Shown here: positions 26,959-36,506 of the stretch, piece by piece
Numbering within the stretch: the first letter of the stretch is position 1
How the letters are laid out: every line of letters starts with the position of its first letter
Source: UBA7434 sp042090785
GTDB lineage: Bacteria; Pseudomonadota; Gammaproteobacteria; Pseudomonadales; UBA7434
Assembly (NCBI GenBank): GCA_042090785.1
Contig: JBELIP010000002.1
Location: 124,001 to 188,000, forward strand
Direction of reading: 5' to 3'
Length of the DNA stretch: 64,000 nucleotides
Notes under the pieces: model-generated
Databases searched by the model: none
The model's input: only the letters and a program-made list of their open reading frames with translations
Told to the model about the DNA's origin: nothing
Made by a program: the position numbers and the translations under genes

Positions 26959-27900
26959 CTACAGGCTGGCGCGATAAATATAGCGCTCTGGATTCATGGG
27001 TTTACCATTTTTAAGCACTTCAAAATGCACATGCGGCCCAGTTGAGCGACCACTGCTGCCCATTTTTGCAATAACCTGTCCTTTGTCAACGATATCGCCC
27101 ACCGCAACTAAATGCGTGTCATTGTGAGCATAGCGTGTGACATAGCCATTACCATGATTGAGCTCTACAATGTTGCCATAACCCGATTTACGGCCAGAAT
27201 GGGTCACAACACCACTAGCAACAGCAATAACTTCAACACCGGCTTTACCGGCAAAGTCGACACCTTCATGCCATGATTGCTTACCGCTGAATGGGTCAGT
27301 ACGATGACCAAAAGAGGACGACATCCAGCCTTTACTCACAGGTTTACCCGCAACAAAAGTCTGTAAGCGAGTGTCTCGTGCAGATAGCTGCTTGTCTAAT
27401 AATGCTAATTGCTGCTCTCGGTTGTCAATATGTGTCACTAGCTGTCCCAACATTAACTGTAACGAAGAATGTTTATCTAAAACGCTCAGCACTTCATTAT
27501 CACCTAGTAACTCGGGACCGCCGAGAGCAGGGCGGCGACTAAAGTCAAATTCACCGTTATCTAATTGCGCCACTTCAGTGACTTGCTCACCCAATGCATC
27601 CAGTCGCATAATTCTTGCTTGTAACTCAGCAACTTTGGCAGTCATTGCTGATAATTCGTCACCCACTTGACGCTGAGTTTCCTCAACATTAGCCGCTTGA
27701 CGAGCTAACTCTTGCTGCCATTGCGCCATAATCAACGAATCTGAAACCTGCCTTACTGTCGAGTGATAAAGCCAGAAGCTCAAACTACCTAGTACAAACG
27801 GCAACAACAAAAAGCCCAACAGCATAAGCTGATGAGGCCTTTTTGATGTGTCCAGCGTGATAGATTGACTAACACGTCTAGGAAGTAGGATGAGCTTCAT
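26959..27900 (-). CDS. Membrane-anchored M23 family peptidase
   Basis: 313-aa protein. An N-terminal membrane segment (about residues 27-50) is followed by a coiled coil (about 60-100, EETQRQVGDELSAMTAK) and a C-terminal M23/LytM domain. The zinc and catalytic residues are readable: HEGVDFAG (His, Asp), the YVTRYAHND segment and HVHFEVLKNG. The complete motif set suggests an active peptidoglycan endopeptidase, not a degenerate activator. The start is the ATG at 27900 with GGAAA upstream, rather than a TTG at 27918. The position between lpxC and secA is conserved in Pseudomonas. Confidence 0.9.
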   Translation of the reverse strand: MKLILLPRRVSQSITLDTSKRPHQLMLLGFLLLPFVLGSLSFWLYHSTVRQVSDSLIMAQWQQELARQAANVEETQRQVGDELSAMTAKVAELQARIMRLDALGEQVTEVAQLDNGEFDFSRRPALGGPELLGDNEVLSVLDKHSSLQLMLGQLVTHIDNREQQLALLDKQLSARDTRLQTFVAGKPVSKGWMSSSFGHRTDPFSGKQSWHEGVDFAGKAGVEVIAVASGVVTHSGRKSGYGNIVELNHGNGYVTRYAHNDTHLVAVGDIVDKGQVIAKMGSSGRSTGPHVHFEVLKNGKPMNPERYIYRASL

Positions 27901-28213
27901 TAACGTTTTCCAAAGCAACTAGTCACCGTAATTAGGTAACTGTTACCTCTAAATTTAAGTCTATAGATTAGAAATTAGGGCCGCATTTTACGCATTTTGA
28001 GTGATTTTTCATTATTTGATTTGCTGATTTTTGGCAGGTTAAACGCATATAGGCTGCCTTATCACGCTATTTTTAGTATCTACCGAATAGAAAAATCGCC
28101 GCAAGTCATTATTTTTTATATGTTTTATGTCTTAAAACGACAAATAGATTAAAGATTGGTTACATTTTGTACAGTCGAGACTAAACTGCCCCTATTCATT
28201 GCATATTGCTTAT

Positions 28214-29125
28214 TTAAACAGCCATTAAGGGTGACGCAAAAGAAATAGGTGCCTTCTCAGAGTCTTCGAAGGTGACAACTTCCCAAGCATCTGGCTGAGC
28301 AATAAGCTCACGAAGAAGCATATTATTGAGTGCATGCCCCGACTTATGTGCTTTAAATTCACCAATTAGGCTATTACCTAGCAAGTATAAATCACCAATG
28401 GCATCAAGCACTTTATGGCGCACGAATTCGTCTTCGTAGCGTAAGCCGTCTTCATTCACAATACGGAAGTCATCAACAACAATCGCATTATCAACACTAC
28501 CGCCTTGCGCTAAACCTTGTGAGCGCAAATTTTCCATTTCATGCATAAAGCCAAAAGTACGTGCACGACTCACTTCACGAACAAAAGACGTAGAACAGAA
28601 ATCAACTTCTGCACACGCTGGACGTCCACGAAAAACCGGATGATCAAAATCGATAGTAAAGCTAACTTTAAAGCCGTTACGAGGCAAGAAACTAGCAAAT
28701 TTATCGCCATCTTCAATTCTTACTTCACGCTTAATTCGAATAAATTTCTTAGCTGCTGATTGCTCTTCAATACCTGCAGACTGGAGTAAAAAGACAAATG
28801 GCCCAGCGCTACCATCCATTATTGGCACTTCAGACGCATTCATTTCTACGTAGGCATTATCAATACCCAAACCAGCCATAGCTGATAATAAATGTTCAAC
28901 AGTAGAGATACGGACATCGCCCTTAACAAGCGTGGTAGATAATGTAGTGTCGCCAACATTTTTGGCATGGGCGGGAATTTCAACAACCGGATCAAGATCA
29001 ACGCGACGGAAAACAATGCCAGTATCAACAGGCGCAGGGCGCAATGTAAGATACACTTTTTTACCCGTATGAAGGCCAACGCCTGTAGCACGGATGGTAT
29101 TTCGCAATGTTCGTTGTCTAATCAT
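28214..29125 (-). CDS. lpxC: UDP-3-O-acyl-N-acetylglucosamine deacetylase
   Basis: 303-aa zinc deacetylase, the committed step of lipid A synthesis. Metal ligands are visible: STVEHLL (His78) and HKVLDAIGDL (His and Asp, about 237 and 241). GEFKAHKSGHALNN carries the catalytic His. The length matches the family. It lies downstream of ftsZ at the end of the dcw cluster, separated by 370 bases that probably contain its own promoter. Confidence 0.98.
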   Translation of the reverse strand: MIRQRTLRNTIRATGVGLHTGKKVYLTLRPAPVDTGIVFRRVDLDPVVEIPAHAKNVGDTTLSTTLVKGDVRISTVEHLLSAMAGLGIDNAYVEMNASEVPIMDGSAGPFVFLLQSAGIEEQSAAKKFIRIKREVRIEDGDKFASFLPRNGFKVSFTIDFDHPVFRGRPACAEVDFCSTSFVREVSRARTFGFMHEMENLRSQGLAQGGSVDNAIVVDDFRIVNEDGLRYEDEFVRHKVLDAIGDLYLLGNSLIGEFKAHKSGHALNNMLLRELIAQPDAWEVVTFEDSEKAPISFASPLMAV

Positions 29126-29495
29126 GGCTCACCTTATTCTCGGTATTTTTTTCAAGCTGTCCATTTTCAAGCTGGGCGCTATTGGTTAGCGCTGTTTCTG
29201 AGCGCTATTTATAGGTGCGCAATATACTCAGTTAAATAAATTTTTGAAGTTCAATTTAACTGAATTATGACCAGTTGATGACAGTTGCAGTCCATTTAAC
29301 AAGTAAGTGTATAATTATTGATCAGTATAACCAAGAAAGCTTGGTGCTACCTCACAAAACCCCAAAACACTGTACTTATTGATTTGGGGCGCGGATCCTA
29401 GCAGAACAACCTATCATTTACTAGCTGACAAATGGTAGTCGCTGCTAACGTCCGCACCCAATCCTTTCGAGAATATTAAGCCTAATTCACGACTT
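29126..29495. other. 370-base gap between ftsZ and lpxC
   Basis: No gene is seen. A CCCCAAA/TTTGGGG hairpin at 29360-29389 could act as a partial terminator after ftsZ. The remainder is AT-rich and probably holds the lpxC promoter, though I could not fix -35/-10 elements with confidence. Confidence 0.6.
29360..29389 (-). terminator. Possible terminator after ftsZ
   Basis: Read on the minus strand, CCCCAAA and TTTGGGG form a 7-bp stem with a 16-base loop, followed by TTTTGTG. The stem is GC-rich at its base but the loop is long and the T-run short, so termination may be partial. Confidence 0.35.
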
Positions 29496-30704
29496 TTAGT
29501 TTGCCTGACGACGTAAAAATGCTGGAATATCGAGCATTTCCATGTTTTTTCCTGCCGCTGCAGCTGTTGCTGTACTAGCTGCAGGAGCGGCCGAAACAGG
29601 CTCTTCTGTTGCCCTAACAGAGCGTGTATTTTCAACCGGCGCCGACTTACGACGCATCGTTGGCGGCACATCATAATCGCCGTAGTTAGGCCTTCCACCT
29701 GGGTTGTCACGACCTGTATTCACTAAACGAACTGGCGTTTCTGTCGCTGCATCACCCAAACCAGTGGCAACAACGGTTACTTTCAGCTCATCCGTCATAT
29801 CAGGGTCAATAACTGTTCCAACCACAACGGTTGCGTTATCCGAAGCAAACTCTTCAACTGTGTCGCCTACTTCGGCAAACTCACCTAAAGAAAGATCCAT
29901 GCCAGCGGTAATATTAACTAAAATACCACGCGCTCCTTGCAGGTTTACATCCTCTAAAAGCGGGCTTCGAATGGCGGCTTCAGCTGCTTCGCGTGCTCTA
30001 GATTCACCACTAGATACGCCCGTACCCATCATCGCCATGCCCATTTCAGACATAACAGTGCGCACATCCGCGAAATCGACATTGATCATGCCGGGACGAA
30101 TAATTAAATCTGCAATCCCTTGAACAGCACCTAACAACACATCATTGGCTGATTTAAAGGCATCCAATAGGCTAGTGTTTTTGCCCATGACAGCAAGTAG
30201 CTTTTCATTAGGAATAGTAATTAAAGAATCAACATGCTGTTGTAGCTCAAGAATACCCTCTTCGGCATGCATCTTTCTTTTCTTACCTTCAAACTTAAAC
30301 GGACGAGTAACAACTGCTACCGTTAAGATGCCCATTTCTTTTGCTACTTCAGCAATAATAGGCGCACCACCAGTACCAGTACCGCCACCCATTCCAGCAG
30401 TAATAAATACCATGTCAGCACCACCAATAACTTCGGCAATACGCTCTCTATCTTCTAATGCCGCTTGACGACCTACATCAGGATTGGCTCCAGCACCCAA
30501 ACCTTTAGTAATAGTGCCACCCAATTGCAATACCGTATTCGCTGCCATATCGGCTAACGCTTGAGCATCAGTATTAGCACAAATAAATTCTACGCCGTCA
30601 ATATTATTAGCAATCATATGCTTTACAGCATTACCGCCACCGCCACCAACACCGACAACTTTAATGACTGCATTCTGTGGAACATTGTCTACTAGTTCAA
30701 ACAT
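29496..30704 (-). CDS. ftsZ: Cell division protein FtsZ
   Basis: 402-aa tubulin-like GTPase that forms the Z ring. GVGGGGGNAVKHM lies at about 18-30 and the tubulin signature GGGTGTGGAP at about 106-115. A Pro/Ala/Thr-rich linker follows from about 330. The conserved C-terminal peptide LDIPAFLRRQ binds FtsA and ZipA. It is 104 bases after ftsA, at the usual end of the dcw cluster. Confidence 0.99.
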   Translation of the reverse strand: MFELVDNVPQNAVIKVVGVGGGGGNAVKHMIANNIDGVEFICANTDAQALADMAANTVLQLGGTITKGLGAGANPDVGRQAALEDRERIAEVIGGADMVFITAGMGGGTGTGGAPIIAEVAKEMGILTVAVVTRPFKFEGKKRKMHAEEGILELQQHVDSLITIPNEKLLAVMGKNTSLLDAFKSANDVLLGAVQGIADLIIRPGMINVDFADVRTVMSEMGMAMMGTGVSSGESRAREAAEAAIRSPLLEDVNLQGARGILVNITAGMDLSLGEFAEVGDTVEEFASDNATVVVGTVIDPDMTDELKVTVVATGLGDAATETPVRLVNTGRDNPGGRPNYGDYDVPPTMRRKSAPVENTRSVRATEEPVSAAPAASTATAAAAGKNMEMLDIPAFLRRQAN

Positions 30705-30808
30705 GATAATTTCCCCCTCAGGAAGTTAAAACTTTAAAATTAAAAAATTGTATAAAATAAATAAAACCGTAAAACATTCGCTCACTATTAAGCGTAAAAA
30801 AATCAATA

Positions 30809-32041
30809 CTAAAAATTATTTTGAAACCATGACTTAACTCGACCTACCAATCCGGCACTCGCACTTGCCGCTGCCGATTGCTGTAAATTACTTTGTTCTT
30901 TAAAGCCATAATGCAATAAGCCAACACCGGTTGCATGAATAGGATTATCAGTAACATCCTGCAAACCAAATGCACCCATTGGCGAACCTAAACGCACCGG
31001 CACATGAAAAATTTCTTCGGCTAATTCAACAACGCCATGCATTTTTGACGTACCGCCGGTTAAAACAATGCCTGCCGCAATTAAATCTTCAAAACCACTG
31101 CGGCGTAATTCAGCTTGCACTAATGTAAATAACTCGTCGTAACGTGGTTCAACGACTTCTGCTAATGCCTGACATGATAAATCTCGCGGCGGCCTGTCAC
31201 CGACACTTGGCACTTTTATGGTTTCATCTAAACCAGCCAACTGCGTTAATGCACAGGCATATTTAATTTTAATATCTTCGGCATATTGCGTTGGCGTTCT
31301 AAGTGCCATAGCAATATCGTTAGTTACTTGATCACCCGCAATAGGGATATTTGCCGTGTGTCGAATGGCACCTTCTGTAAATACAGCAATATCACTAGTG
31401 CCGCCGCCAATATCAACAATACAAACACCTAGCTCACGCTCATCATCCGTTAACACGGCATAACTCGATGCAAGCTGCTCAAGAATCACATCTTCAACGG
31501 TTAAGCCGCAGCGCTGAATACACTTTTCAATGTTTTGCGCCGCATTAACTGCACAAGTCACTAGGTGTACTTTTGCTTCCAACCGCACGCCTGACATCCC
31601 AAGCGGTTCTTTCACGCCCTCTTGAGTATCAATGACATATTCTTGGGGAAGTACATGTAATATTTTTTGGTCAGCGGGAATTGCGACTGCACGTGCTGCA
31701 TCAATGACACGCTCAACATCGGCAGGCATTACTTCACGTTCTCTAATCGCTACAATCCCATGCGAATTCAAACTGCGAATATGGCTACCCGCTATACCGG
31801 CATAAACTGAATGAATTTGACAGCCAGCCATTAACTCAGCTTCTTCAATCGCGCGCTGAATAGACTGCACCGTAGATTCAATATTGACGACCACACCCTT
31901 TTTTAAACCACTGGATGGATGCGAACCAATACCAATAATTTCAATGTCACCTTCATCGTTTTGTTCACCAACGATTGCAACAACTTTAGAGGTGCCAATA
32001 TCCAGACCAACGATCATTTTCCCCGCAGGAAGATTAGACAT
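30809..32041 (-). CDS. ftsA: Cell division protein FtsA
   Basis: 410-aa actin-like ATPase that tethers FtsZ to the membrane and recruits later divisome proteins. Phosphate-1 motif GLDIGTSKVVAIVG lies near residue 12, phosphate-2 VDIGGGTSDIAVF near 209, and the adenosine motif TGGTSKMHG near 335. The C-terminal amphipathic helix (GRVKSWFQNNF) for membrane binding is present. It lies between ftsQ and ftsZ. Confidence 0.98.
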   Translation of the reverse strand: MSNLPAGKMIVGLDIGTSKVVAIVGEQNDEGDIEIIGIGSHPSSGLKKGVVVNIESTVQSIQRAIEEAELMAGCQIHSVYAGIAGSHIRSLNSHGIVAIREREVMPADVERVIDAARAVAIPADQKILHVLPQEYVIDTQEGVKEPLGMSGVRLEAKVHLVTCAVNAAQNIEKCIQRCGLTVEDVILEQLASSYAVLTDDERELGVCIVDIGGGTSDIAVFTEGAIRHTANIPIAGDQVTNDIAMALRTPTQYAEDIKIKYACALTQLAGLDETIKVPSVGDRPPRDLSCQALAEVVEPRYDELFTLVQAELRRSGFEDLIAAGIVLTGGTSKMHGVVELAEEIFHVPVRLGSPMGAFGLQDVTDNPIHATGVGLLHYGFKEQSNLQQSAAASASAGLVGRVKSWFQNNF

Positions 32042-32087
32042 TTTTTACTCTCCAATTTTTCAAATGCATTACTTTCGCCTTAAACAC

Positions 32088-32978
32088 TTATCTTAATAAT
32101 GATGTTGATGAAGCAACGCCATCAACTTGAGCTAATTCTATAGAATCGCGCCAACGTACCGACAAACCATTCATATAACGCAAATCGACAACATCAATAT
32201 CATCTAGCTCATCGATTAACGCGCCATCTAATAACGTTAAGAAACGATCAAAACGGTGCGTTAATTTATCGGCGCCTAAAATCAGTGTTGAACCGTTACT
32301 CAATAACAAGGAAAAATCACCATCAAGTAATTGCGTTTGCTCAACAACCGATAAACCATAATGAGTCAACGGTTTTTGAAATTGATTAAACCAAGTAACC
32401 GCTTGCTTAATCGTTTCACGGCTCGGGTTTCCTTGCTGCTCAACCTTAAATAAAGGTAAGTGAGTAAATGAATGTATTTTCGAAGGTGAAAAGACATCTC
32501 CTGTCGCCGACAATAAAGAGTGTTCATTCCATCGTGCTATCGCTACATATTCATCAATACCAATAACTAACTGATTGGGCCACTGGCGACGAATAACCGC
32601 TTGGCGCACCCAAGGATGACTTTCAAGATTGACTTTAAGCTGCATTAAATCCAGCTGCCAAAAACCTTGCTTAAGATCGTCCTCTATCAATACTAATAAT
32701 TCGTCTCTACTTACACCGGCTTCGTTATTAGCTTCAACTGTATCGCCGCCGGAATACCCGGTTAACGTCAACTCACCTACGGGTACTGACTGCACTTTAC
32801 CAACAGCAATCACCACTAAAAAAGACATCGCTGATAAGGTTATAACTAGCGCACTGCGTTTCAACCACAGCAACCAAGCAATACTGTTTTGCACTTTCTT
32901 TCCAGCACGCGTAGCACCAGTTCGACTACGCGAAACACGGCGCTGCTTACGAGTGGTCAATTGCAGGTGATAATTCAT
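32088..32978 (-). CDS. ftsQ: Cell division protein FtsQ
   Basis: 296-aa bitopic divisome protein of the FtsQLB complex. An Arg/Lys-rich cytosolic N-terminus (about 40 residues) precedes one membrane segment (about 45-65). A POTRA domain follows, ending near HPWVRQAVIRRQWPNQLVIGIDEYVAIARWN, and then the FtsQ beta domain. The ATG overlaps the ddlB stop codon by four bases (ATGA). Confidence 0.95.
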   Translation of the reverse strand: MNYHLQLTTRKQRRVSRSRTGATRAGKKVQNSIAWLLWLKRSALVITLSAMSFLVVIAVGKVQSVPVGELTLTGYSGGDTVEANNEAGVSRDELLVLIEDDLKQGFWQLDLMQLKVNLESHPWVRQAVIRRQWPNQLVIGIDEYVAIARWNEHSLLSATGDVFSPSKIHSFTHLPLFKVEQQGNPSRETIKQAVTWFNQFQKPLTHYGLSVVEQTQLLDGDFSLLLSNGSTLILGADKLTHRFDRFLTLLDGALIDELDDIDVVDLRYMNGLSVRWRDSIELAQVDGVASSTSLLR

Positions 32979-33949
32979 CGTACTTTCGCCTGAACCGATA
33001 AATGAATAATGTTTGCAATAAGCGAATTAAAATTAAGACCTACCGCTGCCGCTGCCATTGGTACCAAACTATGATCAGTCAACCCTGGCACCGTATTCGC
33101 CTCTAACAAATAAAACTGACCGCTATCTTTATCACGCATAAAATCAACGCGACCCCAACCACTACAACCCAAAGAATAAAACGCTTCTTTTGCTAAATTC
33201 TGCAACAACGCTTCTTCGCCTGCATTGAGACCGCTAGGGACAAAAAACTGTGTATCATCATCCTGATACTTTGCTTCAAAATTATAAAATTCACGTTGTG
33301 TGGCAATACGAATAGATGGCAATTCAAAACCATCCAGAATGGTGACCGTATACTCTGGCCCATCAATCCACTGCTCAGCAAAAATCGTGACGCCATGCTC
33401 AACGGTATTTTGATATGCCGCCTTCAACTCATCGGCCGTTTTAACTAACGACATACCAATGCTTGAACCTTCATCGGCAGGCTTAACAAAAGCTGTGCCG
33501 CCAAGCGCCGTTAACACTGCGTCAAAATCACTTGCTTCATCTAAACAAGCAAACGCCGGTGTGGATAACGATAAACCGCGCCATACATTTTTAGAGCGCA
33601 CTTTATCCATTGCCAATGCAGAACCAAGCACACCGCTGCCACTATAAGGAATGTTCATTTTTTCTAACAATGCCTGCATGGTGCCGTCTTCACCACCTTT
33701 TCCATGCAAGGCAATAAAAGCAAAATCTGGATGTTGAGCCTGCAAGGCTTCCACCACATTGTTGGCTGTATCAATACCAACAACATCAACACCCATGGCT
33801 TTTAAACCAGTAATAACAGAATTACCGCTGGCCAACGAAACCTCACGCTCCGCTGCATTACCACCCATTAACACGGCCACTCGACCGTTGATTTTTGGCA
33901 CATCAACCGAGTGATTGTTCGCTGTATTGTTAGTCGATATTGTTTCCAT
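32975..33949 (-). CDS. ddlB: D-alanine--D-alanine ligase
   Basis: 324-aa ATP-grasp ligase producing the D-Ala-D-Ala dipeptide for the peptidoglycan stem. Motifs seen are LMGGNAAEREVSLASG (about 28-43), ALHGKGGEDGTMQ, KPADEGSSIGMS and the metal-binding LLEANTVPGLTDHSLVP. An Asn/Thr-rich lead of ~20 residues precedes the core, so the true start could be slightly later. It lies between murC (12-base gap) and ftsQ. Confidence 0.97.
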   Translation of the reverse strand: METISTNNTANNHSVDVPKINGRVAVLMGGNAAEREVSLASGNSVITGLKAMGVDVVGIDTANNVVEALQAQHPDFAFIALHGKGGEDGTMQALLEKMNIPYSGSGVLGSALAMDKVRSKNVWRGLSLSTPAFACLDEASDFDAVLTALGGTAFVKPADEGSSIGMSLVKTADELKAAYQNTVEHGVTIFAEQWIDGPEYTVTILDGFELPSIRIATQREFYNFEAKYQDDDTQFFVPSGLNAGEEALLQNLAKEAFYSLGCSGWGRVDFMRDKDSGQFYLLEANTVPGLTDHSLVPMAAAAVGLNFNSLIANIIHLSVQAKVR

Positions 33950-33961
33950 TAATTACTTTCT

Positions 33962-35389
33962 CTAAACCGTCTTAAAAAAATCATGAGCACTAATTGCTTT
34001 AGATAATTTACCAACATCACCAGCACCTTGAGTAATCAAGACGTCATCGCCCATAAATAAATTTTCTAGTACATCAAACAACTCTTCGCGATTTTCAACA
34101 TAGACAGGGTCAACTTTACCGCGCTGTCGAATACTGCCCGACAAACTGCGGCTGTCGGCACCGGCAATAATATCTTCACCTGCTGAATACACGTCCAATA
34201 ACACCAACACATCAACGGTTGATAACACGCGAACAAAATCGTCATAGAGATCATGAGTACGACTATAGCGATGCGGTTGATAAATCATTACTAATCGTTT
34301 TTCGGGCCAACTTTCACGAGCAGCAGCAATGGTCGCTGCCACTTCTGTCGGATGATGTCCGTAGTCATCAACTAATGTCACATCACCTTCTTTAGCCGAA
34401 AGTTTGCCTGCAATTTCAAAACGTCTACCTACACCTTTAAAATTATCTAAGGCTTTTAAAATAATGCTTTGATCTATCTCTTCATCTAAAGCGACAGCAA
34501 AAGCGGCCGTTGCATTTAATGCGTTATGCACACCTGGAGTATTTAAGGTTACTTGCACCGGACCTTCGGCTTCTTTGTAATGCAATAAAAAATAAGCCTT
34601 TAAACCTTCACAGCGATAATCGCTAATTCGGTAATCGGCATTTTCATCAAAACCATAGGTAATAACAGGACGATGGAAATCAGCTAATAGTTGCTTAACA
34701 TTGTCATCATCAATACACACGACTACCAATCCATAAAAAGGTAGGTTATGAACAAAATCGACAAAGGTTGCTGTGAGCTTGGAAAAGTCGCCTCCATAAG
34801 TCGACATATGATCGGCATCTATATTGGTTACAACCGATACCATAGGTTGTAAATGCAAAAACGAGGCATCACTTTCATCGGCTTCGGCAATTAGGTAACG
34901 ACCATGACCAAGCTGTGCATTGGCGTTAGCACTATTAAGCAAACCGCCAATAACAAACGTTGGCCCCAATCCTGCTTCACCAAAAATAGAAGCAATTAAA
35001 CTCGTCGTAGTTGTCTTACCATGCGTTCCTGCAACAGCAATACCATGACGATAACGCATTAACTCGGCTAGCATTTCGGCGCGAGGCACAATGGGTAAGT
35101 GCGCATCTTGTGCTGCACAAAGCTCAACATTGGACTCACTAATAGCTGTTGACACAACCACTACGTTTGCTGTTTTAATATTTTCAACCGCATGACCAAT
35201 AAATATTTCTACACCTAACTCTGCTAAACGACGTGTAGTATGAGACGCCTGAATATCCGAACCACTAACACGATAACCCTGATTCAATAATACTTCTGCA
35301 ATGCCGCACATACCTGCACCACCAATACCGACAAAATGTATTTTTTCAATACGGCGCATTTCAGGAACAAAAAAAGTACTACTAGACAT
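33962..35389 (-). CDS. murC: UDP-N-acetylmuramate--L-alanine ligase
   Basis: 475-aa Mur ligase adding the first stem residue. GIGGAGMCGIAEVL forms the nucleotide fold for UDP-MurNAc, AVAGTHGKTTTTSL (about 115) is the ATP P-loop, and DDYGHHPTEVAATI is near 345. The start is set at the ATG at 35389 with CAGGAG upstream. The frame is open further upstream into murG, but only as overlap. It shares 8 bases with the end of murG. Confidence 0.97.
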   Translation of the reverse strand: MSSSTFFVPEMRRIEKIHFVGIGGAGMCGIAEVLLNQGYRVSGSDIQASHTTRRLAELGVEIFIGHAVENIKTANVVVVSTAISESNVELCAAQDAHLPIVPRAEMLAELMRYRHGIAVAGTHGKTTTTSLIASIFGEAGLGPTFVIGGLLNSANANAQLGHGRYLIAEADESDASFLHLQPMVSVVTNIDADHMSTYGGDFSKLTATFVDFVHNLPFYGLVVVCIDDDNVKQLLADFHRPVITYGFDENADYRISDYRCEGLKAYFLLHYKEAEGPVQVTLNTPGVHNALNATAAFAVALDEEIDQSIILKALDNFKGVGRRFEIAGKLSAKEGDVTLVDDYGHHPTEVAATIAAARESWPEKRLVMIYQPHRYSRTHDLYDDFVRVLSTVDVLVLLDVYSAGEDIIAGADSRSLSGSIRQRGKVDPVYVENREELFDVLENLFMGDDVLITQGAGDVGKLSKAISAHDFFKTV

Positions 35390-36506
35390 AAGCAAACTCC
35401 TGACAAGCATTAACAATGGTCTGTGTGGCAGAAGGAGTAGCAAGCAATCGAGCTTGCTGTGCTTTATTTAACAAGGCATTTCTATCTTGCAATAACGCAG
35501 ACAATAAACGACAAGCGCTTTCAATTGAAAATTCTGTTTGCGGCACCAATGTCGCAGCACCTGCGTTAACTAACCAATTTGCATTAGCCGTTTGATGGTC
35601 GTCGGTAGCATAGGGATAAGGAACCAATAAAGAAGCAACACCAACCGCAGCCAACTCAGCCACAGTTAATGCTCCTGAACGCGCAACAACTAAATCAGCC
35701 GAGCTATAAGCTTTAGACATATCACTAATAAAAGCCGTCACTGTTGCATCAATACCGGCTAATGCATATGCGCGCTGAACGTCATCTACATCTTTAACGC
35801 CAGTTTGATGCACAATAGTTATATCATTAGGTATTGCACTATCTCGACACAATTGCGCTAACGCCTGTGGCAAGACACAGTTCAACGCATGCGCTCCTAA
35901 GCTGCCGCCTAAAATAAGCAATCGCAATGACGAAGTATCCAAGGCCATTCGGACGCTAGGCTCATCAATTTGATAAAGCGCAGCACGCAGTGGGTTACCA
36001 GAAAACTGCGCTTTGGTTTTCGCTTTAAACGCCTCGGGAAAACCGGTAAATATTTTTTTAGCCAACGGTGCGAGCAATCGGTTAGTCGTGCCAGGAATCG
36101 AATTTTGCTCTTGTAAAATTAGTGGCACACGACAAATAAATGCAGCAAAGCCTGCAGCAGCCGAGGCGAAACCACCCATACCTAATACACAACAAGGTTT
36201 TGTTTTACGAATAAGTGAAATCGTACTCATTACTGCCGCGAGCAATAAAACAGGTGCTTTAATCCAAGACACAATATTTTTGCCACGAACACCTGCAACA
36301 TTAATAAAGTGAATAACAAATTGGTTTTCAGGCACAATTTTTGACTCAATACCTTTACGTGTACCAAGCCAAACCACATCTATATCAATCGCTCGCAAGC
36401 CTTGCGCCACAGCAAGTGCTGGAAATACATGTCCACCAGTACCGCCAGCAGCAATCATTACCGTTTTACGCTTAGCATTAGAATGTGTGCTGTGATTATT
36501 ATGCAT
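35382..36506 (-). CDS. murG: Lipid II synthase (MurG glycosyltransferase)
   Basis: 374-aa GT28 enzyme adding GlcNAc to lipid I at the cytosolic membrane face. The N-terminal AAGGTGGHVFPALAVA and the C-terminal GALTVAELAAVGVASLLVPYP are the donor and acceptor motifs; LLILGGSLGAHALN is the GGS loop. The start is the ATG at 36506, which overlaps the ftsW stop by 8 bases. The frame is open upstream inside ftsW, but that part is not MurG-like. Confidence 0.97.
   Translation of the reverse strand: MHNNHSTHSNAKRKTVMIAAGGTGGHVFPALAVAQGLRAIDIDVVWLGTRKGIESKIVPENQFVIHFINVAGVRGKNIVSWIKAPVLLLAAVMSTISLIRKTKPCCVLGMGGFASAAAGFAAFICRVPLILQEQNSIPGTTNRLLAPLAKKIFTGFPEAFKAKTKAQFSGNPLRAALYQIDEPSVRMALDTSSLRLLILGGSLGAHALNCVLPQALAQLCRDSAIPNDITIVHQTGVKDVDDVQRAYALAGIDATVTAFISDMSKAYSSADLVVARSGALTVAELAAVGVASLLVPYPYATDDHQTANANWLVNAGAATLVPQTEFSIESACRLLSALLQDRNALLNKAQQARLLATPSATQTIVNACQEFAYV

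Noticed and set aside
27919..28213. Possible GGCAG/CTGCC hairpin between the M23 gene and lpxC
   Set aside because: Short stem with a long loop and no T-run; too weak to call a terminator.
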